NCBI GenBank assembly: GCA_043779285.1
Contig: JAYWEL010000198.1
Location: 1 to 8,412 of the forward strand
Source: MGR-bin208 sp043779285
Lineage (GTDB): Bacteria; Bacteroidota; Bacteroidia; Chitinophagales; Chitinophagaceae
DNA: 8,412 nt
Direction of reading: 5' to 3'
The translations under genes and the position numbers were made by a program. The notes under the pieces were generated by a model that had not been told where the DNA came from, ran no database searches, and was given only the letters and a program-made list of their open reading frames with translations. Positions 1-7,116 of this stretch are shown in pieces. Each line of letters begins with the position of its first letter. The stretch's first letter is position 1.

Positions 1-134
1 CGAAGACTGCATTGAGCACATTCCAAAATCTCAAATTCTTTTTTACTGACCGTAAAATCTACCGCTTTAAAAATTTTTTTGAGATTCGAACTTTTACAAA
101 CCGGACAATTGGTATAATGTACAAATGATTCCAT
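1..134 (-). CDS. Class I SAM-dependent methyltransferase with N-terminal Cys4 motif (partial, 3' end off window)
   Basis: Only the first 44 codons are visible; the gene runs off the left edge. I read this directly from the minus strand: it begins MESFVHYTNCPVCKSS, and an in-frame TGA at 146-144 just upstream makes the ATG at 134 the first possible start. The fragment has two CxxC pairs (C10/C13 and C39/C42) flanking a segment containing DFTVSKKEFEI. This Cys-x2-Cys, DxTVS, Cys-x2-Cys layout is what I know from the N-terminus of a Bacteroidota methyltransferase family, where a small probable zinc knuckle precedes a Rossmann-fold SAM domain. The SAM domain itself is outside the window, so the enzymatic call rests on family resemblance, and the methyl acceptor is unknown. 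It lies 50 bp after the HU-domain gene on the same strand and could be the last gene of that operon. A rubredoxin-like or other zinc-knuckle protein is the alternative. Confidence 0.7.
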   Translation of the reverse strand, partial: MESFVHYTNCPVCKSSNLKKIFKAVDFTVSKKEFEILECAQCSL

Positions 135-184
135 ATGAACAAATCAATAATAATAATTGAGAAAATGAACGTGGTGCCTTCATA

Positions 185-820
185 TTATTTTAAGATGGCA
201 GGTAACTCCTGAGGGATAATTTTCTGTTGATTTCTGAATGCAGAAAATTCCATATCGTTTTTTACAAAATATACTACCAGTAAACTGATTGCAATCATAC
301 ATGCAATTAATCTAAAAACCCAGGCTCCCGGTTTTTTAGATTTTTTCTTATTTAACAATGACTCCATTTCTTCAGATGATCGTTGATTGTCACCAACCCG
401 AACCGAATGATGTGCTTTTTCCCGAATTACTTTTTCCGCAACAATGGGCTGTACAAAATCCAATTCCAAATGTTCCGGTTCGAATTTTATTTCATCTCCC
501 AAACTTTTTTTAAACACACCAATACCTTTCCAGTTTATTATTTCCCCATTGTTCAGTTTGTTTTTAATACCGAAAGAAAAATTGGTCAATTCAACTACCG
601 CATCCGTAACAGAGATATTCATTGTTTTAGCCAACCATGCAAATACATCTGCTTGGGTCTTTTCCCTGGTATTTAAAAACCTGAATTGCCAACTTGGATT
701 GATGATGGTTTTATTTGCCGTATCGATGCTTGCCGAGTTTCTCTCTAATACTATTACACCTACTTCCGGCAAGGATAATTTTCCGTGAAGTATGACATAT
801 TTGTGAAGAAGCTGAAACAT
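185..820 (-). CDS. Membrane-anchored protein with two CCDC81-type HU domains
   Basis: 211 residues. The first ~55 residues (LLHKYVILHGKLSLPEVGVIVLERNS cut short here to LLHKYVILHGKLSLPEVG) match the pattern of the prokaryotic CCDC81-like HU domain 1. Residues ~56-120 look like the second HU domain, ending in the characteristic GEIINWKGIGVFKKSLGDE segment. A charged linker (~135-165, with KKKSKK at 158-163) leads to one hydrophobic span at about 167-186, followed by a ~25-residue tail. With no signal peptide and positive charges just before the span, the HU domains should be cytoplasmic and the tail periplasmic. Many relatives carry a C-terminal SPOR domain; this one does not. HU folds usually bind DNA, but whether this family does is not established from sequence, and self-association or a cell-envelope role is equally possible. 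The start lies only 2 bp after the barrel gene's stop, with no Shine-Dalgarno sequence, which suggests translational coupling. Confidence 0.8.
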   Translation of the reverse strand: MFQLLHKYVILHGKLSLPEVGVIVLERNSASIDTANKTIINPSWQFRFLNTREKTQADVFAWLAKTMNISVTDAVVELTNFSFGIKNKLNNGEIINWKGIGVFKKSLGDEIKFEPEHLELDFVQPIVAEKVIREKAHHSVRVGDNQRSSEEMESLLNKKKSKKPGAWVFRLIACMIAISLLVVYFVKNDMEFSAFRNQQKIIPQELPAILK

Positions 821-822
821 AA

Positions 823-2475
823 TTAATTCTTTTGCGCAAACGAATATACTATTCCGCCAACAAAATTAAACCCATAGACAGGATATTGGTTCCATCGCTG
901 GTATTCTTTATTCAGAATATTATTTGTTTGCAGCCATAAATTCAGGCTTTTGGCAACTTTAAACTCAAGTCCTGCATTCAAATCGACTGAGCCCTTCAGC
1001 TTTGCTGTATTGTTTGGTAAGGTTTTAATCTGTGGTCCACTCCACATAAATACATCCGACCTGAACCATAAATCTTTCAGGACCTGAATATTCAAGGCAG
1101 CATTCAGTTCCAGTGGCAATAATCCCCAAGCTTTGGCATTGTCCTTTAAATCGGTAAACTGGTTAAACTTCAGGCCGGCAATCAGGGAGAACTTTTCCTG
1201 CTGTGTAACGCCGATGGATGCGTCAAAATGCAACACTTTCATTTCCGATTCATTCAGCACCCGGAATGTTCTTCCATCGCCGAAATTATTAACAAATAAA
1301 GGCTGGTCTGTGTATTTGTTGAAACCCACTTTGGCACTGTAGTTTACATGGTCTCCGACGGTACCTTTAAATCCGGCATATCGTTCTTCCACTCCGGTAT
1401 TCATCAAAAAAGCAGGTTCTTTCAACCATGGATTTTGTGAAGCCAGGTATTGATAAGATGTTTTGCGAAAATGGCCGGTCCAACCTGCCTGGAAAGTAAA
1501 GCGCTGATCGGACGAACTTATTTCGGCCAATACATTCGGGAACATAGTAAAATTCTTATTATCCCAGGACGGCCGTATGCCTGCTTCAATCAGAAAATTG
1601 GGGGTTTTAAAATGCAGGGAAGGCGAAATATAATACAAGGTATTATTAATGGAAGCAGCTGCATCCGGTTTATAATTTGTCAGATCGAAAGTTGCAGACA
1701 TGTCAACGGCAAATATTTTTCCAACTGTTTTACGCAAGGGCAAATTCAGCACTACATTACTCTCACTGTTTTTACGTGTATCATTAAACACATCGATACT
1801 TAGTTCCGGCCGGTAGGTTAACGAAAACTGTGTGGGCACTATATTCTGTAAAGATATTTTTGCTGAGTATGTCTGAAAATTTTGTTTCACCGAATCTTTT
1901 GGCAATACTAATGTTGCCGGAGAATATCCATACCGGTTAAATTTTTCCTGGTTGGCAGAAAGTATGGCTTTCCATTCCAGGTTATTTTCGGTTCTTACAA
2001 AACCATTCAAACCGAATCGGGTATTACTAAAATCCTGGTATTTTAATTTTCCTACTGAAGAAACATGTTTTGCAAATAAATTTAACCCGACCGTTTTTCC
2101 ATCGCCAAAAGAAAAGCCGGTTTGTACAAATGGCGTGGATAAAGATCCAAACCCCAATTTTACATAACTACTGTTATCCCAAACTCGGAGTGAATCCAAA
2201 TCTAAGGCCAGCGGTTTTAATGATCCCGGTTGAAACCCGAATAAAAGATTCTGATTCGGAATAGTATATTGCAAAATCGGTTTTGCATCATCGGTTGTTG
2301 GTGGTGTTGCATTGAAATTAATTTTTGCCGCATCACGTAAAATCGGCTTGAATGTTGACGTGATATCCACGGTTCTTTTAATGGTTGTATCCTGGGCTTT
2401 CACACAAATGCCGGCCACTAAAAGGAAGGTTCCCAATAAATATATTTTTATTATTCCTGATCTTGTTTTCATCAT
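823..2475 (-). CDS. Outer-membrane beta-barrel protein, TonB-dependent-receptor-like, without plug domain
   Basis: 550 residues. A signal peptide covers about residues 1-27 (hydrophobic core IYLLGTFLLVAG, likely cleavage after VKA). The mature N-terminus (~28-98) carries a segment TSTFKPILRDAAKIN (about 39-53) of the form F/YxPxxxDAxKI that recurs at the start of barrels paired with large TPR proteins in Bacteroidota. From ~102 to the end the chain has alternating beta-strand character with aromatic residues (VKLGFGS, and many later strands). It finishes with NNILNKEYQRWNQYPVYGFNFVGG and a last strand VYSFAQKN, as in the C-terminus of TonB-dependent receptors. The ~130-residue plug domain and the carboxypeptidase-like leader of true receptors are missing, so automatic labels of 'TonB-dependent receptor' probably overstate it. 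It follows the TPR gene by 30 bp. The start has two tandem ATGs (2475 and 2472), so the exact first Met is uncertain. Role unknown; an outer-membrane pore or assembly partner of the TPR protein is inferred. Confidence 0.8.
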   Translation of the reverse strand: MMKTRSGIIKIYLLGTFLLVAGICVKAQDTTIKRTVDITSTFKPILRDAAKINFNATPPTTDDAKPILQYTIPNQNLLFGFQPGSLKPLALDLDSLRVWDNSSYVKLGFGSLSTPFVQTGFSFGDGKTVGLNLFAKHVSSVGKLKYQDFSNTRFGLNGFVRTENNLEWKAILSANQEKFNRYGYSPATLVLPKDSVKQNFQTYSAKISLQNIVPTQFSLTYRPELSIDVFNDTRKNSESNVVLNLPLRKTVGKIFAVDMSATFDLTNYKPDAAASINNTLYYISPSLHFKTPNFLIEAGIRPSWDNKNFTMFPNVLAEISSSDQRFTFQAGWTGHFRKTSYQYLASQNPWLKEPAFLMNTGVEERYAGFKGTVGDHVNYSAKVGFNKYTDQPLFVNNFGDGRTFRVLNESEMKVLHFDASIGVTQQEKFSLIAGLKFNQFTDLKDNAKAWGLLPLELNAALNIQVLKDLWFRSDVFMWSGPQIKTLPNNTAKLKGSVDLNAGLEFKVAKSLNLWLQTNNILNKEYQRWNQYPVYGFNFVGGIVYSFAQKN

Positions 2476-2505
2476 TTGTTATTATTCAATTACTGTTTTT
2501 ACGAT

Positions 2506-5500
2506 TTACCCACTTAGTTTACTCGACTTCGCTTCTTCTTCTGTAACCTTATCCAGCTTTGCTTTTGCTTCGTTCTTTAATTCGGTAATGATACTGTTAT
2601 CCACAACACTCCGATAGGTTGCTTTCGCATTGAAGTAATCTTTTTGTTTGTAATAAATATCTCCCAAAAGAATATATGCTTTGGTTACCCAGTAATCATA
2701 GGATCCTGATTTATTGATGACTTCAAATGCCGCTTTCTCCGCATCCGGATATTTTGCTAATTCAAACCAACTTCGTGAAATTTCGAGTCGGGCCTCTGCT
2801 GCCAATGCTGCTTTATTCAAGGTTATCACCGATTTATAATTACCAATCGCCAGGTCATGCTGTCCATTTACCTGGTAAGATTTGGCAATAGCCATACTGG
2901 CTAATGCTTTATCATCGGTACTGCTGCCTTTTAAATTCACCAATTCTTTTGCATTTTCCAATGCCTCATTCCATTTTGCTAATTGATATTGACTACGCAA
3001 CAAACCCCGCATGGCTTCCAGTTTTGTTTCCTGGTTGTTGGTTAAATCTTTCAATAGCTGATAATATTTTTCAGCCGACACATAATTTTTTATTTCGAAA
3101 AAATTCAATCTTGCTGCCTGTAATGCAGCTCTCTCCGCAAATTTATTAGGAGCCCTAGAAGCAACAAATTCAAATCCTTTTAACGCATGTGCATTTTCTT
3201 TTCGATTTAAATAAATCTCTGCAGAATAAAAATTTGCATCCAGCAAATACATACCATTCGGGAATTTTTTTAAATAATTATTAAAGCCATTCAAGGCATC
3301 ATTCAATTTTCCATCCTGGTATAAATATTCGGCAGATATAAAGGTTAATGAATCTTCGGTACTAACGCTTAATGCCCGTCCGGATTGACGCATGAAATCG
3401 GCATACTCTGCCGCTTTTCCTTCTTCCATGAAAATACTTTTGATACTTAACACGGCATCATCCGCTTCTTCCGAATTGGGATACTGGGTAACTACTGTTT
3501 TATAACTTGTTAATGCTTCTTTATTATTATCCAAATTATAATATGCCAGGCCCAGTTTAAGATAGGCGCCCGGCTTATAGCTTTCATTTCCGGCATCTTT
3601 AACTAAACTGTTTAGGTGCGGAATTGCTTCCCGGAATTTTTCTTCCGACAAAAAGGTCATGGCTATTTCCAATGTGGCATCTTTTACAATACCTGATCTT
3701 GGAAACTTTCTGTTTAATGTATTTAACAGATTAATTTTATCCGTCGGGTTTTTTATTCCCGCAATCATGGCTGTTTGATATGTTGCATAATCTTCCGATG
3801 GCCATGAAAAACGGATCACTGTTTCATACATGCTTCTTGCTTTGGTATAATCCTTATTCATGTAATAACAATCGGCACTTCGTAAATAAGCATCCTGTGA
3901 AATCGGATTTTCGTTCAAAACCGGATTACGGATTACCTGTTCAAAAAAATTCAAAGCCAGTTTATAATTTTCTTTCCGCAAATAACTGTACCCCAGGTTA
4001 TACCTAACATTCAATGAATTTACTTCTGCATTTGATGGAGCACCCAGGCTTAGGTAAGTTTGATAATACCGGATGGCATTATCCAGATCCTGGTTACGAT
4101 AGGCAATCTCTCCTTTCCAAAAATTCAAATAGGGCAATACCGACCCATTGTTTGCATCCTTCAAAGCTTTATCCAATAAGCTGTTCGCTTCATCCAGTCT
4201 TCCGTCATTGATTAGTTCGGTTGAGCGGCCATACAGTATCCTGGGATAAAGTCTTTTTGCATTGGGTGATGGAGAATTCAATGTTTCCAACAGCGTTAAT
4301 GCATCCCGGTAATTATTGGTATTGGTTAAAACGGTTACCAGTAATTCTTTCGCTTCGGTATTTAAAGATGATGCAGGAAATTCATTCAGAAAAGATTTGA
4401 ACCCATTTAATGCTTCGTCCTGATAGCCCAATTCAAAAGAAAGTTTGGCATAATTGAATTTCGCAATTTCCCGTTGAGTAAGATTGCTGCTGTTATTGGA
4501 TGAAAAAAGAAATGCATTACGGGCATTTGATTTTTGATCGGTTTTTAAATACGAATCACCCAGCAAATACATGGCATGCTGGCTCAGGGAATCTTCTTTG
4601 CCGCTCAATTGCTTAAAACCTTCGATTGCTTTTGCATAATGTTTTGCCTGATAGTGTGCATAGGAAAGTTCGTATATATCTTCTCTCCGAACTTTTTTCG
4701 ATTTGCCGACAAAGTCTTCCAAAAAAGGAAGTGCTTTATCGTATTCTTTTTTCTCAAAATAGGCATGCCCTAAAAGTTGCTTTAATTCCAAATCATAGTA
4801 TTGTGCTTTTCCGGACTTTATTTTATTTTCTGCATAACTGATGGCTTTTTCTTTCTGTCCCTGAACATAATATATCTGCGCAATATAATAAGGCACAATG
4901 CTGGCATAGGTTTGATGATTTTCAACAACCATAAAGCTTTGTAATGCATCACTATAATTCCGATCCTTGAATGCAATAAAGCCATAATAATAATTTGCAT
5001 CCAGGTAATTTTCATCATCCTTCATTTGCCGGATGGTATTCAATAAAGGTTTTGCTTTTTCAAATTGCTGCAGTGTGAAATACGCATAACCCGATTCGAA
5101 TTTCATGCTAATGATCTCTTCATTACTCAGGTTGGCAATATTTGTTTTTTCAAAATGCTGCACCGCTTTGGCAAAATTTTGTTGTCGGTAATAATAATCC
5201 CCCAGATGAAAATTCATCATCTGTGTTCGTGGATTATTTTTTTCCAATTCAATATAAGCGACAGCTTTATCTTCGGCAGTTTGGATATGTTGTTTCAGCT
5301 CGCAAACAATATGGTAATATTTAATTTCCTGATAAACGATGTCGTTATTAATACGTTCAGTTTCTTTGTAAGCATGCATCAAATTGCTGAAAACAGGTGC
5401 GGCCAAACTGAATTGTTCTTTTTGAAATTGTTCTTTCGCCAATTTAAATGATTCGAGCGGATCGGTATAAAAACGAGTTGCCTGTGAATGAGAAAAGGAA

Positions 5501-5541
5501 ACAGAAAGGATGAAAAAGAAAAGGAGGCTTTGATGCTTCAT
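2506..5541 (-). CDS. Large exported tetratricopeptide-repeat protein
   Basis: 1011 residues. The N-terminus MKHQSLLFFFILSVSFSHSQA is a typical Sec signal peptide (cleavage probably after SQA or SHS). No lipobox Cys is present, so it should be a soluble periplasmic protein or one bound to the outer membrane through partners. Almost the whole mature chain is made of TPR-type helical hairpins. Examples are FHLGDYYYRQQNFAKAVQHF (111-130), FESGYAYFTLQQFEKAKPLL (148-167), LGHAYFEKKEYDKALPFL (257-274), LGYSYLRKENYKLALNFFEQ in the middle and LLGDIYYKQKDYFNAKATY near the C-terminus. Between these are many degenerate copies, which together suggest a long solenoid. The C-terminal tail is charged and Lys/Glu-rich. 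No catalytic domain is visible. It is the first gene of the minus-strand cluster, with the beta-barrel gene 30 bp downstream; this TPR-plus-barrel order is recurrent in Bacteroidota. TPR solenoids bind proteins or polysaccharides, so a scaffold for the barrel is likely, but its cargo is unknown. Confidence 0.85.
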   Translation of the reverse strand: MKHQSLLFFFILSVSFSHSQATRFYTDPLESFKLAKEQFQKEQFSLAAPVFSNLMHAYKETERINNDIVYQEIKYYHIVCELKQHIQTAEDKAVAYIELEKNNPRTQMMNFHLGDYYYRQQNFAKAVQHFEKTNIANLSNEEIISMKFESGYAYFTLQQFEKAKPLLNTIRQMKDDENYLDANYYYGFIAFKDRNYSDALQSFMVVENHQTYASIVPYYIAQIYYVQGQKEKAISYAENKIKSGKAQYYDLELKQLLGHAYFEKKEYDKALPFLEDFVGKSKKVRREDIYELSYAHYQAKHYAKAIEGFKQLSGKEDSLSQHAMYLLGDSYLKTDQKSNARNAFLFSSNNSSNLTQREIAKFNYAKLSFELGYQDEALNGFKSFLNEFPASSLNTEAKELLVTVLTNTNNYRDALTLLETLNSPSPNAKRLYPRILYGRSTELINDGRLDEANSLLDKALKDANNGSVLPYLNFWKGEIAYRNQDLDNAIRYYQTYLSLGAPSNAEVNSLNVRYNLGYSYLRKENYKLALNFFEQVIRNPVLNENPISQDAYLRSADCYYMNKDYTKARSMYETVIRFSWPSEDYATYQTAMIAGIKNPTDKINLLNTLNRKFPRSGIVKDATLEIAMTFLSEEKFREAIPHLNSLVKDAGNESYKPGAYLKLGLAYYNLDNNKEALTSYKTVVTQYPNSEEADDAVLSIKSIFMEEGKAAEYADFMRQSGRALSVSTEDSLTFISAEYLYQDGKLNDALNGFNNYLKKFPNGMYLLDANFYSAEIYLNRKENAHALKGFEFVASRAPNKFAERAALQAARLNFFEIKNYVSAEKYYQLLKDLTNNQETKLEAMRGLLRSQYQLAKWNEALENAKELVNLKGSSTDDKALASMAIAKSYQVNGQHDLAIGNYKSVITLNKAALAAEARLEISRSWFELAKYPDAEKAAFEVINKSGSYDYWVTKAYILLGDIYYKQKDYFNAKATYRSVVDNSIITELKNEAKAKLDKVTEEEAKSSKLSG

Positions 5542-5604
5542 ATAATTAAATTTCTTTCAGATGCATTGGAAACGTTGTAAATATTATTATTATTTCTTCC
5601 TTAA

Positions 5605-5623
5605 CCAAACATCGTTCCAAACA
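5605..5623. repeat. Direct heptamer repeat CCAAACA x2, 12-bp period
   Basis: CCAAACA occurs at 5605-5611 and again at 5617-5623, separated by TCGTT. The 12-bp period places both copies on roughly the same helix face, as operator half-sites often are. It lies 64 bp upstream of the TPR start codon. On the minus strand each copy contains TTTGG, so the copies could equally be promoter-like TTTG elements. The repeat is short enough to be chance; functional meaning is inference only. Confidence 0.3.
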
Positions 5624-5717
5624 GTTGTGCATAACTACTCTTTACTATACTGATTTAACATTTCATTCATTTATTCAACCCATCCATCAAATAGAAATGA
5701 TTTGTTATTATTGCAGA

Positions 5718-5725
5718 TAATTTTG
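5718..5725 (+). promoter_or_regulatory. Candidate Bacteroidota -7 promoter element TAATTTTG
   Basis: TAATTTTG matches the known Bacteroidota -7 consensus TAnnTTTG at every fixed position. A TTTG lies at 5701-5704, but only 13 bp upstream, which is short for the usual -33 to -7 spacing of roughly 17-20 bp. The box ends 4 bp before the thioesterase ATG, so if it is active the transcript would start at or next to the start codon and be essentially leaderless. A chance match in AT-rich DNA is a real alternative. Confidence 0.3.
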
Positions 5726-5729
5726 AATT

Positions 5730-6140
5730 ATGTTTTCAGTAGATACCACAATAAGGGTTCGATATGCAGAGACAGACCAAATGGGTGTAGTGTATCACGG
5801 AAATTATTTCGAGTATTTTGAATGTGCCAGAACTGAATCAATCCGTCAGTTAGGCGCCACGTATAATGAGCTGGAAAAATCAGGCATTTCAATGCCAATC
5901 CGGGAAGTACATGCAAAATATTTAAGACCTGCATTATATGATGAGATGATAACTATAAAAACTATTTTAAAAGAAATGCCGAAAGGGCATAAAGTAGAAT
6001 TTCATCACGAAGTATATAACGATCAGCAAGTACTTTTGGCTACTGGCAAAGTTGTGCTGGTTTTTATAGAAATAAAATCTCAAAAAATAACTACCATTCC
6101 TGAATATCTGAAAAGTAAACTTGAACCATTTTTTATTTAA
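5730..6140 (+). CDS. Acyl-CoA thioesterase, hotdog fold (YbgC/FadM-like 4HBT family)
   Basis: 136 residues, the normal length for a single-hotdog thioesterase. These enzymes hydrolyse acyl-CoA thioesters to free acid and CoA in the cytoplasm; no signal peptide is seen. The N-terminal signature RVRYAETDQMGVVYHGNYFE (residues 9-28) is the 4HBT active-site motif, with the expected catalytic Asp at D16 and the conserved Tyr-His and Asn at Y22-H23 and N25. The long helix follows (YFECARTESIRQLG). The rest shows the strands typical of the fold, including VHAKYLRPALYDE and the Lys-rich HKVEFHHEVYND. The start at 5730 is preferred because the MFSVDTTIRVRY beginning matches the family; the next Met (5781) would remove the catalytic Asp. 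The stop is separated by a single base from the following protease ATG, so the two are probably co-transcribed and translationally coupled. Chain-length preference cannot be read from the sequence. Confidence 0.9.
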   Translation: MFSVDTTIRVRYAETDQMGVVYHGNYFEYFECARTESIRQLGATYNELEKSGISMPIREVHAKYLRPALYDEMITIKTILKEMPKGHKVEFHHEVYNDQQVLLATGKVVLVFIEIKSQKITTIPEYLKSKLEPFFI

Positions 6141-6141
6141 T

Positions 6142-7116
6142 ATGGATGACCACATTTCAAACATATCTGCAACTGAACCGGAAACCCAAACTCCGGAATT
6201 TATTTATCCACCCAAACCGATCATTCAGCTAAAAGAAAACAACCTGCTGCTTCAATCAATCAGTAGTCTTTCTTTTTACCTGATTGCAGGATATTTCTTT
6301 TTTAATCAGAACTGGGTATTGTTACTCGTTCTTACTGTAGTTGTCTTATTTCATGAAATGGGCCATTTCTTGGCCATGAAATATTACGGCTATGGAGATC
6401 TGGGAATTTTTTTTATTCCCTTGCTGGGTGCGTTTGTTTCGGGAACTAAGCAAACCATCTCACAGAAACAATCGGCAATCATTTTAATGGCAGGCCCATT
6501 ACCAGGCATTGTATTGGGAATTCTTTTATATTTTATTGCAACAAAAAACCAGTTTTTTTTTCTTGAACAAATATCCTGGATGCTGGTTTTTTTAAATTTA
6601 TTAAACCTCTTACCAATTTATCCGTTGGATGGAGGACAGTTGTTGAACCGTGTTTTCATGAATGATCACAACCTGGTAGGAAAAATATTTTTTCTTTTAT
6701 CTGTGATTTTATTTTCCTGGTTTGCTATCCACTTTCATTTTTTACCATTGCTGTTTTTTCCTGCTTATATGCTTTATAAAATGTGGGGGAATTTTCGATA
6801 CGAAAAGATCATCGAAAAAATAGAAACAGAAGGAATAAATCTGGAAACCAGTTATGATACGATTAGCGATACTGATTATTGGAAAATCAGGGCCGCATTG
6901 ATAAAGCATCATCCCGATTTGAAAGACATCCCTTCTGCTTCCGAATTTGTTTTGGATGAAAAGGAAAATAAAATTGTGGAAGTCATGCAATCTGTTTTAC
7001 AACAAACCTTCATCATGGATGCAGGCATCTCGTACAAGATTATTTTACTGCTAATCTGGATTGCCTGTTTTCTAATTCCTTTTATTTACAACTTCTCTTT
7101 TCCTTTTTTCAATTAA
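6142..7116 (+). CDS. Site-2-protease-family (M50) intramembrane zinc metalloprotease
   Basis: 324 residues from the ATG at 6142, one base after the thioesterase stop. A longer version from TTG 6121 would overlap that gene by 20 bp and adds only seven unconserved residues. Numbering from the ATG: a hydrophilic N-terminus (1-35), membrane spans around 40-54 and 57-80 with the zinc motif HEMGH at 71-75 (nt 6352-6366), then the MAGPLPG segment (116-122) typical of M50 proteases, and the third zinc ligand Asp in NLLPIYPLDGG (D163). Further spans lie around 112-132, 143-160 and 180-215. There is no PDZ domain, so it resembles the compact S2P types rather than RseP. Residues ~218-298 form a soluble charged region, followed by a last span (~298-318). 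S2P enzymes cut transmembrane segments in regulated proteolysis; the substrate here is unknown. The gene contains runs of 8 and 9 T (6407-6414, 6553-6561) inside Phe codons, but the frame is intact. Confidence 0.87.
   Translation: MDDHISNISATEPETQTPEFIYPPKPIIQLKENNLLLQSISSLSFYLIAGYFFFNQNWVLLLVLTVVVLFHEMGHFLAMKYYGYGDLGIFFIPLLGAFVSGTKQTISQKQSAIILMAGPLPGIVLGILLYFIATKNQFFFLEQISWMLVFLNLLNLLPIYPLDGGQLLNRVFMNDHNLVGKIFFLLSVILFSWFAIHFHFLPLLFFPAYMLYKMWGNFRYEKIIEKIETEGINLETSYDTISDTDYWKIRAALIKHHPDLKDIPSASEFVLDEKENKIVEVMQSVLQQTFIMDAGISYKIILLLIWIACFLIPFIYNFSFPFFN

Larger units (their letters stand above)
5542..5729. promoter_or_regulatory. Divergent intergenic control region (TPR operon / thioesterase-protease operon)
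   Basis: 188 bp of very AT-rich DNA between two genes that point away from each other, so it must carry the 5' signals of the minus-strand TPR operon, and probably those of the plus-strand pair. A good plus-strand match to the Bacteroidota -7 box lies at 5718-5725. On the minus strand I see only imperfect boxes: GATGTTTG (5613-5606, 7 of 8) and TCTATTTG (5695-5688, 7 of 8), neither with a convincing -33 TTTG at the right distance. A heptamer CCAAACA is repeated at 5605 and 5617. Neither flanking ATG has a Shine-Dalgarno sequence; both are preceded by A/T runs, which is normal in this phylum. No riboswitch or stable hairpin was recognised. Confidence 0.6.

Noticed and set aside
383..788. Plus-strand open frames opposite the HU-domain gene
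   Set aside because: They lie fully antisense to a gene with clear family features and encode Phe/Asn-rich composition with no recognisable domain.
831..840. Perfect 10-bp palindrome TTTGCGCAAA near the end of the barrel gene
   Set aside because: It encodes the C-terminal FAQK of the barrel, has no loop or T-tract for a terminator, and is short enough to be chance.
1133..2617. Several plus-strand open frames of 64-117 codons across the barrel gene
   Set aside because: Antisense to a long intact gene with signal peptide and barrel signature; low-complexity composition and no motifs.
2904..5451. Further open frames on both strands within the TPR gene
   Set aside because: All fall inside the 1011-codon TPR frame, which has repeat periodicity throughout; none shows a domain or a credible start.
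6121..6141. TTG start for the protease giving seven extra residues
   Set aside because: It would overlap the thioesterase end, while an ATG follows the stop by one base, the usual arrangement for coupled genes; the extra residues are not family-like.
5728..6164. Minus-strand open frames across the thioesterase gene
   Set aside because: Antisense to a gene with an intact 4HBT active-site motif; no features of their own.
6407..6561. T8 and T9 runs in the protease gene as possible phase-variation tracts
   Set aside because: They fall in Phe-coding membrane segments where such runs are expected in AT-rich DNA; the frame is intact and length variation cannot be judged from one sequence.
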